The notes beneath the pieces were generated by a model. The model did not search any database and had not been told where the DNA came from. It worked only from the letters and a program-made list of their open reading frames with translations. Below are positions 16,517 through 25,863 of a stretch of 64,000 nt of DNA, in pieces; the stretch's first letter is position 1, and the number at the start of each line of letters is the position of its first letter. The position numbers were made by a program, and so were the translations under genes. This DNA comes from Ulvibacter antarcticus. Lineage in GTDB: Bacteria; Bacteroidota; Bacteroidia; Flavobacteriales; Flavobacteriaceae. Location: contig NZ_REFC01000011.1 of NCBI RefSeq assembly GCF_003688405.1, positions 744,001 through 808,000 of the forward strand, given 5' to 3'.

Positions 16517-17080
16517 TTAAACTTTATTGTACCTAAAACAACTAACCACATGGTCATTTACCATGCCGGTTGCTTGCATGTGAGCATACACTACTGTAGT
16601 GCCCACAAACTTAAAACCACGTTTCTTCAAATCTTTACTTAGTTTATCGCTAAGTGGCGTATTTGCAGGAGCGTTTTTTAATGAGGCTAGCTTATTTTTA
16701 ATGGGTTTATGGTCTACAAATCCCCAAATGTACTTGCTAAAGCTTCCAAACTCCTCTTGCACTTTCATAAACGCAATTGCATTACTAACGGCAGCATTCA
16801 CCTTTAACTTATTTCTTACTATTCCTGCGTCTTCCAAAAGAGAAGCTATTTTTTTGTCACCGTACATTGCTATTTTCTTATAATCGAATTGATCAAAGGC
16901 CTTTCTGAAGTTTTCTCGTTTCCTTAGTATGGTAATCCAACTTAATCCGGCTTGAAAGGTCTCCAGAATTAGAAATTCAAATAGAGTTCGATCATCGTAA
17001 ACAGGAACACCCCATTCATTGTCATGGTATGCCATATAAAGCGGATCATTTCCACACCATCCGCATCTTTCTTTATCCAT
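16517..17080 (-). CDS. tag: DNA-3-methyladenine glycosylase I
   Basis: This 187-residue protein starts with CGWCGNDPLYMAYHDNEWGV, the Tag signature with the first zinc Cys and the conserved catalytic-site Glu and Trp. ETFQAGLSWITILRKRENFR follows, and the C-terminus has NDHVVSCFRY with the remaining zinc His and Cys. Tag excises 3-methyladenine from alkylated DNA as the first step of base excision repair. The length is normal. The gene stands alone, convergent with the small TPR-like gene 3 bases away. Confidence 0.97.
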   Translation of the reverse strand: MDKERCGWCGNDPLYMAYHDNEWGVPVYDDRTLFEFLILETFQAGLSWITILRKRENFRKAFDQFDYKKIAMYGDKKIASLLEDAGIVRNKLKVNAAVSNAIAFMKVQEEFGSFSKYIWGFVDHKPIKNKLASLKNAPANTPLSDKLSKDLKKRGFKFVGTTVVYAHMQATGMVNDHVVSCFRYNKV

Positions 17081-17154
17081 GTAGTTTAATTATAATTCAT
17101 TAATTAGATTAAAGATAGTGGTTTTGTAGTATTTCTTCGGAAAAAATAAATCTC

Positions 17155-17874
17155 CTAATCCTGCCCTTGAAAGTTGTAAGTTATGGATCCAAGCTGCCTG
17201 ATTTTATCTGAAGCTGTCGTAAAAATAGCTTGTCGCGCATATTCCAATGCACTATCAATTAGACATTCATTTTTGGTAGTAGAAGATGTGTCGTTATATG
17301 TGGCTTTAGTCACCTTCCCCAATGCATTTACTTCAATATTGATAACCACTTTGCCGTAATTACCACAGGTATAAACGGGATTTGGCAGATATAATTGATT
17401 TCTGTTCACCAACCGATAACTCACCGTACTATTTCTTTTTGAGGACGTAGATTTAGCTATTTCTTTATTCTTGTCGCGTCCATTAGAAATTTCTTTTTTT
17501 TCTTCGGAAACTTTTTTCTTTTCTTGAACAATTTTGGAGCCTTCTGCATCTCCGTCTGAATTAGTTTCAGAATTTTGTGCCTCCTGCTTTTGTCCATCTT
17601 GGTTTTCGTTAGGATCTAAACGATCTTTTTCCAATTCTGAGATAAATTTTTCGGCTTCATTAAAGGCTCTGTTGGTTTCAACATTAATATCACGTTTCGA
17701 GATAGCGGCAATTTCATCTTCAGGAATAATGTCTTCTTCGGAAAATTCTATATCAAAATTTTCTTCATTAACATATTCGTATTTTGAGAGATTTATGCTT
17801 TTGAAAGCAAGAAACAAAATTCCGAATAGCATTGAAGTGATAATCAAAGCGCGATATGAATAATTGAAGTTCAC
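17155..17874 (-). CDS. TonB-like energy transducer protein
   Basis: This 239-residue protein has one N-terminal transmembrane helix (ALIITSMLFGILFLAF). A charged Glu/Lys/Gln-rich linker runs to about residue 150, and a C-terminal TonB-like domain of roughly 85 residues follows. Its segments are PNPVYTCGNYGKVVINIEVN and SALEYARQAIFTTASDKIRQ, ending in ITYNFQGQD. The layout matches TonB, which links inner-membrane proton motive force to outer membrane receptors. The linker is acidic rather than Pro-rich, and no ExoB/ExbD genes are adjacent, so a structural periplasm-spanning role is also possible. Confidence 0.78.
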   Translation of the reverse strand: MNFNYSYRALIITSMLFGILFLAFKSINLSKYEYVNEENFDIEFSEEDIIPEDEIAAISKRDINVETNRAFNEAEKFISELEKDRLDPNENQDGQKQEAQNSETNSDGDAEGSKIVQEKKKVSEEKKEISNGRDKNKEIAKSTSSKRNSTVSYRLVNRNQLYLPNPVYTCGNYGKVVINIEVNALGKVTKATYNDTSSTTKNECLIDSALEYARQAIFTTASDKIRQLGSITYNFQGQD

Positions 17875-17962
17875 TAGTACAAGTACTGAAATTTTTGACT
17901 AAAATACATACAAACTCTTGATTTTAAGAGGAAATTAGGACTGTTTTAACGCCCTTATGTCT

Positions 17963-18667
17963 TTAGTCTAAAGGTTTTTCTTTTTTAAGGGCAGCTTCAA
18001 AAGCTTCAATTGAAATTGCTTTTTCCACATCAAACTCTCCAATTTTTGTTCTTCGCAATGCAGAAAGATGTGCTCCATTATTTAAAGATTTTCCAAAATC
18101 ATAGGCTAGAGATCTAATGTAAGTTCCCTTACTACAAACCACTCTAAAATCAACTTTCGGGAGATCGATATTAGTAATTTTAAATTCTGAAATATTTATT
18201 TTTCGCTTCGGAATTTCTACCTCTTCCCCGGCTCTGGCAAATTCATAAAGTCGCTTTCCGTCTTTTTTTAAGGCTGAAAATATCGGTGGTTGTTGTTCGA
18301 TATCTCCTATAAACTGATGTGTAGCCTGATATATCTCTTCCGAAGAAATCCCTGAAATATCAAAGCTTGCATTTATTTCAGACTCTAAATCATAACTTGG
18401 AGTTGTAGCACCTAAAGTAAAAGTCCCGGTATATTCTTTTACCTGCGCCTGATATGTATCAATTTTTTTAGTGAATTTTCCAGTACAAAGAATAAGTAGT
18501 CCGGTGGCCAATGGATCTAAAGTACCGGCATGACCAACCTTAATTTTTTTTAGTTGAAATTGTTTGCGAATTAACCATCTAATCTTATTCACCACCTGAA
18601 ATGAGGTCCATTCCAACGGTTTGTCAATGAGAATTAATTGCCCTTCCTTATAATCTTCAACATCCAT
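17963..18667 (-). CDS. truB: tRNA pseudouridine(55) synthase TruB
   Basis: This 234-residue protein contains the catalytic motif HAGTLDPLATGLLILCTGK near residue 47, with the nucleophilic Asp. KPLEWTSFQVV is near the N-terminus, and SKGTYIRSLAYDFG lies near residue 170. It makes the universal pseudouridine at position 55 in the T-loop of tRNAs. It is the last gene of the minus-strand run ftsX, DUF3098, uppP, truB, starting 1 base after uppP ends. Confidence 0.97.
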   Translation of the reverse strand: MDVEDYKEGQLILIDKPLEWTSFQVVNKIRWLIRKQFQLKKIKVGHAGTLDPLATGLLILCTGKFTKKIDTYQAQVKEYTGTFTLGATTPSYDLESEINASFDISGISSEEIYQATHQFIGDIEQQPPIFSALKKDGKRLYEFARAGEEVEIPKRKINISEFKITNIDLPKVDFRVVCSKGTYIRSLAYDFGKSLNNGAHLSALRRTKIGEFDVEKAISIEAFEAALKKEKPLD

Positions 18668-18668
18668 A

Positions 18669-19463
18669 TTATTGGTATAATCCTACTGCGATGGCAATGA
18701 CTCCTACAATAACGCAATAAATAGCGAAGTAACTCAGCTTACTCTTCTTAACTAACGAGATCATCCATGTACAAGCGATCAAGCCCGATACGAAGGCTGC
18801 AATAAACCCAAGTCCCATAGTTGAGAAATTTGCACTTTCTGCTGCTAAATCTCCACTTACAATGTCTTTGGCAATTTTTCCGAAGATAAGAGGAACTACC
18901 ATTAAAAATGAGAATCTTGCGGCCTTACTTTTATCATTTCCCAATAAAACTGAAGTAGAAATAGTAGCACCACTTCGAGAAATTCCCGGGAGCATGGCAA
19001 TGGCCTGTGAAATTCCAATAATAAAGGCATCTTTAAAAGTTACTGGTTTCCCTGTATTTTTAGATCTATCAGCTAACCATAGAAGAATCGCTGTTACAAT
19101 TAACATGGCACCGACAAAGGCAATATTTCCCCCAAAAAAGGACTCTAATTGCTCTTCAAACAGCAATCCAATAATTACTGCGGGCAGCATAGAGACTATT
19201 ATTTTTACAGTGAATTGTGTCTCTTCGTTCCACTTAAATTTTAATAATCCGGATATTATTTCCCAAACATCTTTTCTGAAAACCACCAAGGTACTTAAAG
19301 CAGTGGCAAAATGAAGTATAACAGTAAATAGCAAACTTTCTTCCGGTACAGAAGTGTCCCCTAAAATGGCTTTTCCTATTTCAAGATGACCACTAGAAGA
19401 AACAGGCAAGAACTCAGTAAACCCTTGAATAATTCCAAGGATAATTGCTTCCCATGCATCCAT
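18669..19463 (-). CDS. uppP: Undecaprenyl-diphosphatase (BacA family)
   Basis: This 264-residue multi-pass membrane protein has both signature loops, QGFTEFLPVSSSGHLEI near residues 13-30 and LPGISRSGATIST near 158-170. The enzyme dephosphorylates undecaprenyl diphosphate, recycling the lipid carrier for peptidoglycan and other polymers, and gives bacitracin tolerance. Around eight hydrophobic helices are visible. It sits between DUF3098 (3 bases upstream) and truB (1 base downstream), clearly in one operon. Confidence 0.96.
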   Translation of the reverse strand: MDAWEAIILGIIQGFTEFLPVSSSGHLEIGKAILGDTSVPEESLLFTVILHFATALSTLVVFRKDVWEIISGLLKFKWNEETQFTVKIIVSMLPAVIIGLLFEEQLESFFGGNIAFVGAMLIVTAILLWLADRSKNTGKPVTFKDAFIIGISQAIAMLPGISRSGATISTSVLLGNDKSKAARFSFLMVVPLIFGKIAKDIVSGDLAAESANFSTMGLGFIAAFVSGLIACTWMISLVKKSKLSYFAIYCVIVGVIAIAVGLYQ

Positions 19464-19466
19464 AAA

Positions 19467-19724
19467 TTAATCGTTTTTGTTTGGATTCAATAGAATTGCG
19501 TAGACTTCGATACCAAATCCGATTATAATAATCATCGGAGCTAACCTAATGCGACGCCAGTTATAAATTTCGGGATTAAAGACATTAGGGTCGTCACTTC
19601 CACCTCCGGCCATTAGGATAAACCCAAGTACGATCACCGCGATGCCAATAAGCATAAACTTGTAGTTTTTGTGTTCAAAAACAAAGTATTGCTTTTCTGC
19701 TTCTTTTCGTTTTTTCTCTCCCAT
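19467..19724 (-). CDS. DUF3098 family membrane protein
   Basis: This 85-residue protein has a short charged N-terminus. One hydrophobic helix (YKFMLIGIAVIVLGFILMAG), a loop SDDPNVFNPEIYNWRRIRLA and a second helix follow. The loop pattern FNPEIYxWRRIxxAP is typical of DUF3098. The function is unknown. It lies between ftsX and uppP, a placement I recall as conserved in Bacteroidetes, so a cell-envelope role is plausible. A 183-bp spacer with no visible gene separates it from ftsX. Confidence 0.88.
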   Translation of the reverse strand: MGEKKRKEAEKQYFVFEHKNYKFMLIGIAVIVLGFILMAGGGSDDPNVFNPEIYNWRRIRLAPMIIIIGFGIEVYAILLNPNKND

Positions 19725-19907
19725 AATTAATCAATTCTGAATAAATACGCTTCTCTTTCAAAGCTTACTACACTATATGGTTACTAGTTTCTATGACTGT
19801 TTTAACGAGGTGCAAGATACCGTTTTTATTTAAAATAATCGCCTCAAGCGTCTGATGCATTGAGACTGCTCTTATCAAGTAAAAAAGCTAGATCCAGGCA
19901 ACAATAC

Positions 19908-20786
19908 TTAATAATAGAGCTCATCGGTTCTAAGGTTTAAGAAGCGTTGTGTAGCAAAATATGTGCTTAACCAGGTAATAAAAAGGCCCATTAGAAAAAT
20001 AAATGCAAACAAGGCTCCTATCATAACTTTGTCCTGAAGCAACTGCAATTGTGGGAAGGTTTTGTTTAAGTAATAAAGCACTAAAGCCATTCCAATCATT
20101 GCCAACACAGCGCCCAACATCCCCAGCTTAACACTTTTCCAAATAAATGGCCGACGAATAAATCGTTTGGTGGCACCTACCATTTGCATGGTTTTTATCG
20201 TAAACCTTTTTGCATATACCGAAAGTCGAATCGAGCTATTTATGAGTAATACAGCGATAAATGTAAATAGAGAGCTAATAATTAAAACCCATAAACTTAT
20301 CTTTTTTACATTGTCATTCAGAAGTGCGATTAAAGGTTTGTCGTATACGACTTCATCCACAAAATTCTTAGAAATTAATTCAGTTGTAATCTCTTCCAGT
20401 TTTTCAGGAGAGACATAATCGGCTAATAAATAAACGTCGATGCTATTCTGAAGCGGATTGTAACCCAAAAACTCCATGAAATTTTCTCCAATTGTAGCAC
20501 TATGTTCTTCGGCAGCCTGCTCTTTTGAGATATATTCGGCAGTTTTAGTGTATTCTGCTAACGCCAGACTCTGTTTCAATTGGGTGATTTCAACCTCCTT
20601 GGCTGTATCTTTTAAATAAACTGTAAGTGCAATTTTTTCCTTAAAATGATCTGCTACTTTTTTAGTATTGAGTACCAAGAGCCCCAACAAACCTAATAGA
20701 AATAGTACTAAAGAGATGCTTATTACAACAGAGAAATAAGACGAGATAAGCCTGCGTTTTTGATACTTTTCAAAAGATGATGCCAT
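19908..20786 (-). CDS. ftsX: Cell division ABC transporter permease FtsX
   Basis: This 292-residue protein has the FtsX topology. The N-terminus is cytoplasmic, and a first helix lies near residues 20-42. An extracytoplasmic domain has KIALTVYLKDTA and NSIDVYLLADYVSPEKLEEI, and three C-terminal helices follow within a FtsX/MacB-like permease core (MQMVGATKRFIRRPFIWKS). FtsX with FtsE controls peptidoglycan hydrolases at the septum. The ATG at 20786 (MASSFEKYQKRR) is preferred over an open extension to 20882, because the extra 32 residues do not match the family and the promoter box lies inside that extension. Confidence 0.92.
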   Translation of the reverse strand: MASSFEKYQKRRLISSYFSVVISISLVLFLLGLLGLLVLNTKKVADHFKEKIALTVYLKDTAKEVEITQLKQSLALAEYTKTAEYISKEQAAEEHSATIGENFMEFLGYNPLQNSIDVYLLADYVSPEKLEEITTELISKNFVDEVVYDKPLIALLNDNVKKISLWVLIISSLFTFIAVLLINSSIRLSVYAKRFTIKTMQMVGATKRFIRRPFIWKSVKLGMLGAVLAMIGMALVLYYLNKTFPQLQLLQDKVMIGALFAFIFLMGLFITWLSTYFATQRFLNLRTDELYY

Positions 20787-20808
20787 AGATTGTAATTGAT
20801 TGCCAGCA

Positions 20809-20816
20809 CAAAAATA
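20809..20816 (-). promoter_or_regulatory. -7 box TATTTTTG for ftsX
   Basis: This TAnnTTTG match on the minus strand lies 22 bases upstream of the chosen ftsX start. It supports that start over the longer open frame. Confidence 0.5.
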
Positions 20817-20934
20817 CAAGGATTTTTGTATCTGTGATGTACTAACGATTAATCTTTCAAAATTGTTATAAATTACCTCCACTACTTTGACGTTTTGATC
20901 TGATATTTTTCAATAAGATCTATTAAAATTGCCC

Positions 20935-20942
20935 TACATTTG
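20935..20942 (+). promoter_or_regulatory. -7 box TACATTTG for the UbiA-type gene
   Basis: This is an exact TAnnTTTG match, 11 bases before the GTG start at 20954. It gives a very short leader. Confidence 0.5.
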
Positions 20943-20953
20943 AAATTGTAAAC

Positions 20954-21832
20954 GTGACCGATATCAATAGAATTCTACAGGATTTAAAAATTTCTCGCCC
21001 TGGATTGTGGTTTCCCACGATATGGATATATCTGGTGCCATTTAATTTCGATGATTCCTTTTGGACACATACCAACTTTTGGATTGGTTTCTTCTTTGTG
21101 ACTTTCCCATTAAATTATTTAGTCTATGGCCTTAATGATTATAACGATATCGAAGCCGATTCGGTAAATGAACGAAAGGGGAATTTCTTGTTTGGCGCTA
21201 AGGCTTCCAAGGTACAACTGGCTTCAGTACCACTAAGAATTGCTGTTCTAATTTTACCATTTATTGTTTATTTTACTATTGTTGGCGGTTGGGAAATGCT
21301 GTTGTTGCTACTATTTATGATTGCAATAAATATTGCGTATAATTTTGAACCCTTCAGATTTAAAGAAAAACCTCCGTTTGAGATATGTATTCAAATCGGA
21401 TATGTTTTCACTGCTTTTTTTAGTGTGTTATTAAATGATCTCAGTATGATCCCATGGCAGACAATTGTGTACTTATCGTTTTTTGCATTTCAGGCACATA
21501 TCGCAGGGGAAATCATGGATATTGAACCTGATCGCCTAGCTGGAAAAAGAACGACTGCAACCCTAATTGGCAGAAAAAGAACAAAATTCCTAATGCTGTT
21601 CTTACTATTTATCGAAGTGATAATTTTAATCGTTTGGTTTGAAGATTATGTGTTGTCCGGATTTCTTGCAGTATTTGCACTTTGGTTGTTAATCGATGTG
21701 TTTTTTATATTCAAAGATGCCCCGTATAATTTGAATCAAATGAAATTGTTCGGGATTGCCATGAATGTTTCTGCGATACTTTCCATGATCTGGATATTGT
21801 ACTCCGGAAAATTAATGCATCCAGTCTATTAA
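20954..21832 (+). CDS. UbiA family prenyltransferase
   Basis: This 292-residue multi-pass membrane protein carries both Asp-rich motifs of UbiA enzymes. NDYNDIEADSVNERKG near residue 62 matches NDxxDxxxD, and EIMDIEPDRLAGKRTTAT near residue 190 is the second. UbiA enzymes transfer prenyl groups to aromatic or other acceptors in quinone, heme, lipid or carotenoid pathways; the acceptor cannot be read here. The start is a GTG just after a strong -7 box; no better ATG exists upstream. The gene stands alone before leuS and is not next to men or carotenoid genes. Confidence 0.88.
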   Translation: MTDINRILQDLKISRPGLWFPTIWIYLVPFNFDDSFWTHTNFWIGFFFVTFPLNYLVYGLNDYNDIEADSVNERKGNFLFGAKASKVQLASVPLRIAVLILPFIVYFTIVGGWEMLLLLLFMIAINIAYNFEPFRFKEKPPFEICIQIGYVFTAFFSVLLNDLSMIPWQTIVYLSFFAFQAHIAGEIMDIEPDRLAGKRTTATLIGRKRTKFLMLFLLFIEVIILIVWFEDYVLSGFLAVFALWLLIDVFFIFKDAPYNLNQMKLFGIAMNVSAILSMIWILYSGKLMHPVY

Positions 21833-21867
21833 TTACAATTAAGTTCAACACTTCTACTTAGAAATCC

Positions 21868-21875
21868 TAAATTTG
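21868..21875 (+). promoter_or_regulatory. -7 box TAAATTTG for leuS
   Basis: This is an exact TAnnTTTG match, 44 bases upstream of the leuS ATG. Confidence 0.5.
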
Positions 21876-21919
21876 CACCGATTTGCCCGATAAGGCAGGT
21901 CATCTTGAAAATCACAGCA

Positions 21920-24900
21920 ATGAGCAAATATCACTTTAACGATTTAGAAGCCAAATGGCAACAATACTGGGCCGAAAATCAGACTTTTAAGGCAGAGAAT
22001 AATAGTGACAAACCAAAATATTATGTATTGGATATGTTCCCTTATCCGTCGGGCGCAGGGCTTCATGTTGGGCATCCATTAGGTTATATTGCCAGTGATA
22101 TTTACTCCAGATACAAACGTCATCAAGGCTTCAATGTGCTACATCCAATGGGCTATGATAGCTTCGGACTGCCCGCTGAACAATATGCAATTCAGACGGG
22201 ACAACATCCGGCTCAAACCACCAAGGCTAATATTGAAGGTGGGATTGATAATCTGGGAAATAAAATTGAAGGTTACAGAAAACAGCTGGATCAGATTGGA
22301 TTCTCATTCGATTGGAGTCGTGAAGTTCGGACTTCAGATCCTAATTACTATAAATGGACACAGTGGATTTTCATTCAATTGTTCGAATCCTGGTATTGCA
22401 AAACTCACGAAAAAGCTTTTCCAATTTCAGAATTAGTTAAGGTTTTTTCTGAAGAAGGAAATGAGGGTATCGTCGCTTCATGCGATTTGGATACTGCTAC
22501 CTTTTCAGCCAAACAATGGAATTCCTTTTCCGAAGAGAAAAAAGAAAAAACACTGCTAAAATACCGACTTACCTACTTGGCGGAAACAGAAGTCAATTGG
22601 TGTCCGCAATTAAAAACGGTGCTCGCGAACGATGAGATTGTAAATGGCGTATCAGAACGTGGAGGTTTCCCGGTGATTCGTAAAAAGATGACGCAATGGA
22701 GTATGCGTATCACTGCCTACGCCCAACGGTTGCTGGATGGTCTGGATAAAATTGATTGGCCACAGCCTTTAAAGGATACTCAAACCAATTGGATAGGCCG
22801 ATCGAAAGGAGCTAGTGTTACTTTTAAAGTAAAAGATAGGGATGAGGTTATCGACGTATTTACCACGCGCCCGGATACTATTTTCGGAGTGAGTTTTATG
22901 ACTTTGGCTCCCGAACATGATTTAGTTGATGGCCTTACCACGATTGAGCAAAGAATTGACGTAGGAAAATACATCGATGCCACATCAAAACGAAGTGAAC
23001 GTGAACGGATGGCAGATGTAAAAACGATTAGCGGTGTGTTTACAGGTTCGTATGCAGTACATCCTTTTTCTGGAGAGGAGATTCCAATTTGGATTGGGGA
23101 TTATGTATTAGCAGGCTATGGAACAGGTGCCGTTATGAGCGTTCCTTGCGGGGATCAGCGGGATTACGATTTTGCTAAACATTTTGGTCTTTCTATTCCG
23201 AATATTTTTGAAGGTGTTGATATTTCTGAAGAAGCTTATTCTGATAAAGATAATACGGTAATCGCGAATAGTGATTTCCTAAATGGTCTCAGCTATTCTG
23301 AAGCAACCACCAAAGCGATTGAAGCATTAGAGGCTAAGAACGCAGGTGAAGGAAAAATCAACTATCGACTACGTGATGCTGTATTTTCACGCCAGCGATA
23401 TTGGGGTGAACCCTTCCCGGTATATTATAAAAACGGGTTGCCTCAAATGATCGATTTAGAACATTTGCCGCTTTCACTTCCTGAGATTGAAAAATATTTA
23501 CCCACCGATACTGGAGAGCCACCTTTGGGACGTGCTGATGTATGGGCATGGGATATTTCTCAGGCTGCAGTGGTTAGTAACCAGTTGATTGACCACAAGA
23601 CAGTTTTCCCTTTAGAATTGAATACAATGCCGGGCTGGGCAGGTAGTAGTTGCTATATGTTCCGCTATATGGATGCGCATAATCATAAAGCCTTAGCTTC
23701 GGAAGAAGCGATGAACTATTGGGAGAATGTTGATCTGTATTTAGGTGGAAGTGAACATGCTACCGGACATTTATTATATAGCCGTTTTTGGGTGAAGGTC
23801 TTGAATGACCTTGGACATGTACCAGTGGAAGAACCTTTTAAAAAGTTGATCAATCAGGGAATGATCCTAGGGGAGAGTGCGTTTGTAAACCGAGTTAATT
23901 TTATTACGGATCACAAGGAATTGGGGCAACTATTACCTCGCAATTTGTTTATTTCCAATTCACAAAAGATTTCCTTTTTAGACACTAGTTATGAATTAGG
24001 TAATGATGAAGGATTTAAACGTTTAATACATGCCTATCTCGAAGAAAAAGGATGGGTTAATTCTTCGGAATTTGAAAAATTTAAGATTCAGATCGTGCCT
24101 CTTCATGCAGATGTTTCTTTAGTAAATCTGCAAAATGAATTGGACCTTGATGCTTTCCGAAGTTGGAGAGAAGAATTTAAAGATGCAGATTTTATTACTG
24201 AGACCGATGGAATTTTCAAAGTTTCACGCGAGGTAGAAAAGATGTCTAAATCCAAATACAATGTGGTTAATCCCGACGATATTTGTAAGCAATACGGTGC
24301 TGACACCTTGCGCATGTATGAGATGTTTTTAGGTCCGTTGGAGCAGGCAAAACCATGGAGTACTGCCGGGATTACGGGAGTACATAGTTTCTTGAAAAAA
24401 CTTTGGAAATTATACTATAACGGAGCAGATGAAAGCTTGAATATTTCCGAAGAGAAGGCTTCAAAAGAAAGCTTGAAAATCCTTCATAAGACTATTAAGA
24501 AAGTACAAGAAGATATAGAGAACTTTAGTTTTAATACTTCAGTTTCCACTTTTATGATCGCCGTTAATGAGCTTTCTTCCCAAAAATGTAATTCTAAGGA
24601 AGTTTTAGAACCGCTATTAGTGCTGATCTCACCCTATGCGCCTCATATTGCAGAAGAATTATGGAGTAAAATGGGACATGAAAAGAGTATTTCGGCTGTG
24701 GCTTTTCCAAAATTTGATGCTTCACATTTGGTTGAAAGTAGTAAGGAGTATCCTATTTCTTTTAACGGAAAAATGCGTTTTACGCTCGAACTAGCCTTAG
24801 ATTTGAGTAAAGATGACATCGAGGCTGCCGTAATGGCACATGAGAAAACACAGCAGTATTTGGAGGGTCGTACCCCTAAGAAGGTAATTGTTGTGCCGGG

Positions 24901-24925
24901 TAAGATCGTAAACATAGTAGGTTAA
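21920..24925 (+). CDS. leuS: Leucyl-tRNA synthetase
   Basis: This 1001-residue class I synthetase has the HIGH-type motif PYPSGAGLHVGHPLGY near residue 42 and the KMSKS motif near residue 772 (VEKMSKSKYNVVN). The CP1 editing domain lies between them (TTRPDTIFGVSFM, YGTGAVMSVPCGDQRDYDFA). It is longer than the roughly 860-residue E. coli enzyme. Extra segments are visible near residues 160-210 and again near 640-760, between GEPFKKLINQGM-like sequence and KMSKS; these are probably lineage-specific. The ATG at 21920 (MSKYHFNDLEAKWQQYW) is used rather than an in-frame TTG 15 bases upstream. Confidence 0.98.
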   Translation: MSKYHFNDLEAKWQQYWAENQTFKAENNSDKPKYYVLDMFPYPSGAGLHVGHPLGYIASDIYSRYKRHQGFNVLHPMGYDSFGLPAEQYAIQTGQHPAQTTKANIEGGIDNLGNKIEGYRKQLDQIGFSFDWSREVRTSDPNYYKWTQWIFIQLFESWYCKTHEKAFPISELVKVFSEEGNEGIVASCDLDTATFSAKQWNSFSEEKKEKTLLKYRLTYLAETEVNWCPQLKTVLANDEIVNGVSERGGFPVIRKKMTQWSMRITAYAQRLLDGLDKIDWPQPLKDTQTNWIGRSKGASVTFKVKDRDEVIDVFTTRPDTIFGVSFMTLAPEHDLVDGLTTIEQRIDVGKYIDATSKRSERERMADVKTISGVFTGSYAVHPFSGEEIPIWIGDYVLAGYGTGAVMSVPCGDQRDYDFAKHFGLSIPNIFEGVDISEEAYSDKDNTVIANSDFLNGLSYSEATTKAIEALEAKNAGEGKINYRLRDAVFSRQRYWGEPFPVYYKNGLPQMIDLEHLPLSLPEIEKYLPTDTGEPPLGRADVWAWDISQAAVVSNQLIDHKTVFPLELNTMPGWAGSSCYMFRYMDAHNHKALASEEAMNYWENVDLYLGGSEHATGHLLYSRFWVKVLNDLGHVPVEEPFKKLINQGMILGESAFVNRVNFITDHKELGQLLPRNLFISNSQKISFLDTSYELGNDEGFKRLIHAYLEEKGWVNSSEFEKFKIQIVPLHADVSLVNLQNELDLDAFRSWREEFKDADFITETDGIFKVSREVEKMSKSKYNVVNPDDICKQYGADTLRMYEMFLGPLEQAKPWSTAGITGVHSFLKKLWKLYYNGADESLNISEEKASKESLKILHKTIKKVQEDIENFSFNTSVSTFMIAVNELSSQKCNSKEVLEPLLVLISPYAPHIAEELWSKMGHEKSISAVAFPKFDASHLVESSKEYPISFNGKMRFTLELALDLSKDDIEAAVMAHEKTQQYLEGRTPKKVIVVPGKIVNIVG

Positions 24926-25042
24926 AAAATTGCACAGTATTTGCTATCTTTAATGCAAGCAATATACCTTAGATTAATAGCGATCTTTTGTGGATTGTGT
25001 TTGAATTAATAATTTAAAAGACCCGTCTTTGCGGGAGTAGAT

Positions 25043-25732
25043 ATGATAGGATATTATATTTTAGCAGGAATCATCTTTCTAGTAAGCATGTATGTGAGTA
25101 ATAAACTTAAAAGTAAGTTTAAGCATTATTCTAAAGTACAATTGCAAAATGGAATGAGCGGTAAGGAAATCGCCGAAAAAATGCTCGCCGATAATGGGAT
25201 CACAGATGTAAAGGTGATTTCGGTGGCGGGGCAACTTACAGATCATTATAATCCTGCGAATAAAACAGTAAATTTAAGTGAGCCTGTTTATATGGAGCGC
25301 AATGCAGCCGCAGCCGCAGTAGCAGCTCATGAATGCGGTCATGCAGTTCAACATGCCACGGCTTATAGTTGGTTAAAAATGCGATCTGCAATTGTTCCTG
25401 CTGTCGGAATTTCCTCGAAACTGTCGAATTTTGTGATCATGGCTGGTTTGGTTTTATCGGTCACTGGATCCATGATTGGAAATACTATTTTCTTAGTTGG
25501 GATTTTACTTTTTGCAGTAACTACGGCCTTTGCCTTTATAACTTTACCTGTAGAGTTTGATGCGAGTAATCGTGCGTTGGCATGGTTAGAGCAAAAAAAC
25601 ATGGTCACGCAAGAAGAACATGCTGGTGCCAAAGATGCTTTGAAATGGGCAGCCCGCACCTATGTGGTAGCGGCTCTTGGGTCTTTAGCCACCTTATTGT
25701 ATTTTATAAGTATTTTCTTAAACCGAAGATAA
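25043..25732 (+). CDS. Membrane zinc metallopeptidase (YugP-like)
   Basis: This 229-residue protein contains the zinc protease motif AAHECGHAVQHATAY near residue 94 within a membrane frame. An N-terminal helix (GYYILAGIIFLVSMYV) and three or more further hydrophobic helices are visible. The downstream PVEFDASNRALAWL near residue 175 supplies a Glu/Asp typical of this Zn_peptidase_2 family. The substrate is unknown. The gene stands alone between leuS and the saccharopine dehydrogenase gene, and an imperfect long inverted repeat follows it. Confidence 0.92.
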   Translation: MIGYYILAGIIFLVSMYVSNKLKSKFKHYSKVQLQNGMSGKEIAEKMLADNGITDVKVISVAGQLTDHYNPANKTVNLSEPVYMERNAAAAAVAAHECGHAVQHATAYSWLKMRSAIVPAVGISSKLSNFVIMAGLVLSVTGSMIGNTIFLVGILLFAVTTAFAFITLPVEFDASNRALAWLEQKNMVTQEEHAGAKDALKWAARTYVVAALGSLATLLYFISIFLNRR

Positions 25733-25754
25733 TTTAAGAATTCTGAAAATATAT

Positions 25755-25814
25755 GTCAGGTCGAGTCCTTCGACTATGCTCAGGATAGACTAGAGTCGAA
25801 GAACTCCACCAGAC
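25755..25814. repeat. Imperfect 21-bp inverted repeat (REP-like element)
   Basis: The arms at 25755-25775 and 25794-25814 are complementary at 18 of 21 positions and enclose an 18-base loop containing CTCAGGATAGACT. The CTTCGACT...CTCAGGATAGACT wording resembles a short repeat I recall from intergenic spacers of many flavobacteria. It lies between convergent genes. Confidence 0.7.
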
Positions 25815-25863
25815 AACCTAACTAATTTTTATTTCTGGATGCTTCGGAAGAAATTGATTGCTT

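Noticed and set aside
19725-19907. Possible small gene or RNA in the 183-bp gap between DUF3098 and ftsX
   Set aside because: No open frame with a sensible start, no stable hairpin and no promoter box was seen.
20787-20882. N-terminal extension of FtsX
   Set aside because: No family match and it contains the -7 box; the ATG at 20786 fits FtsX.
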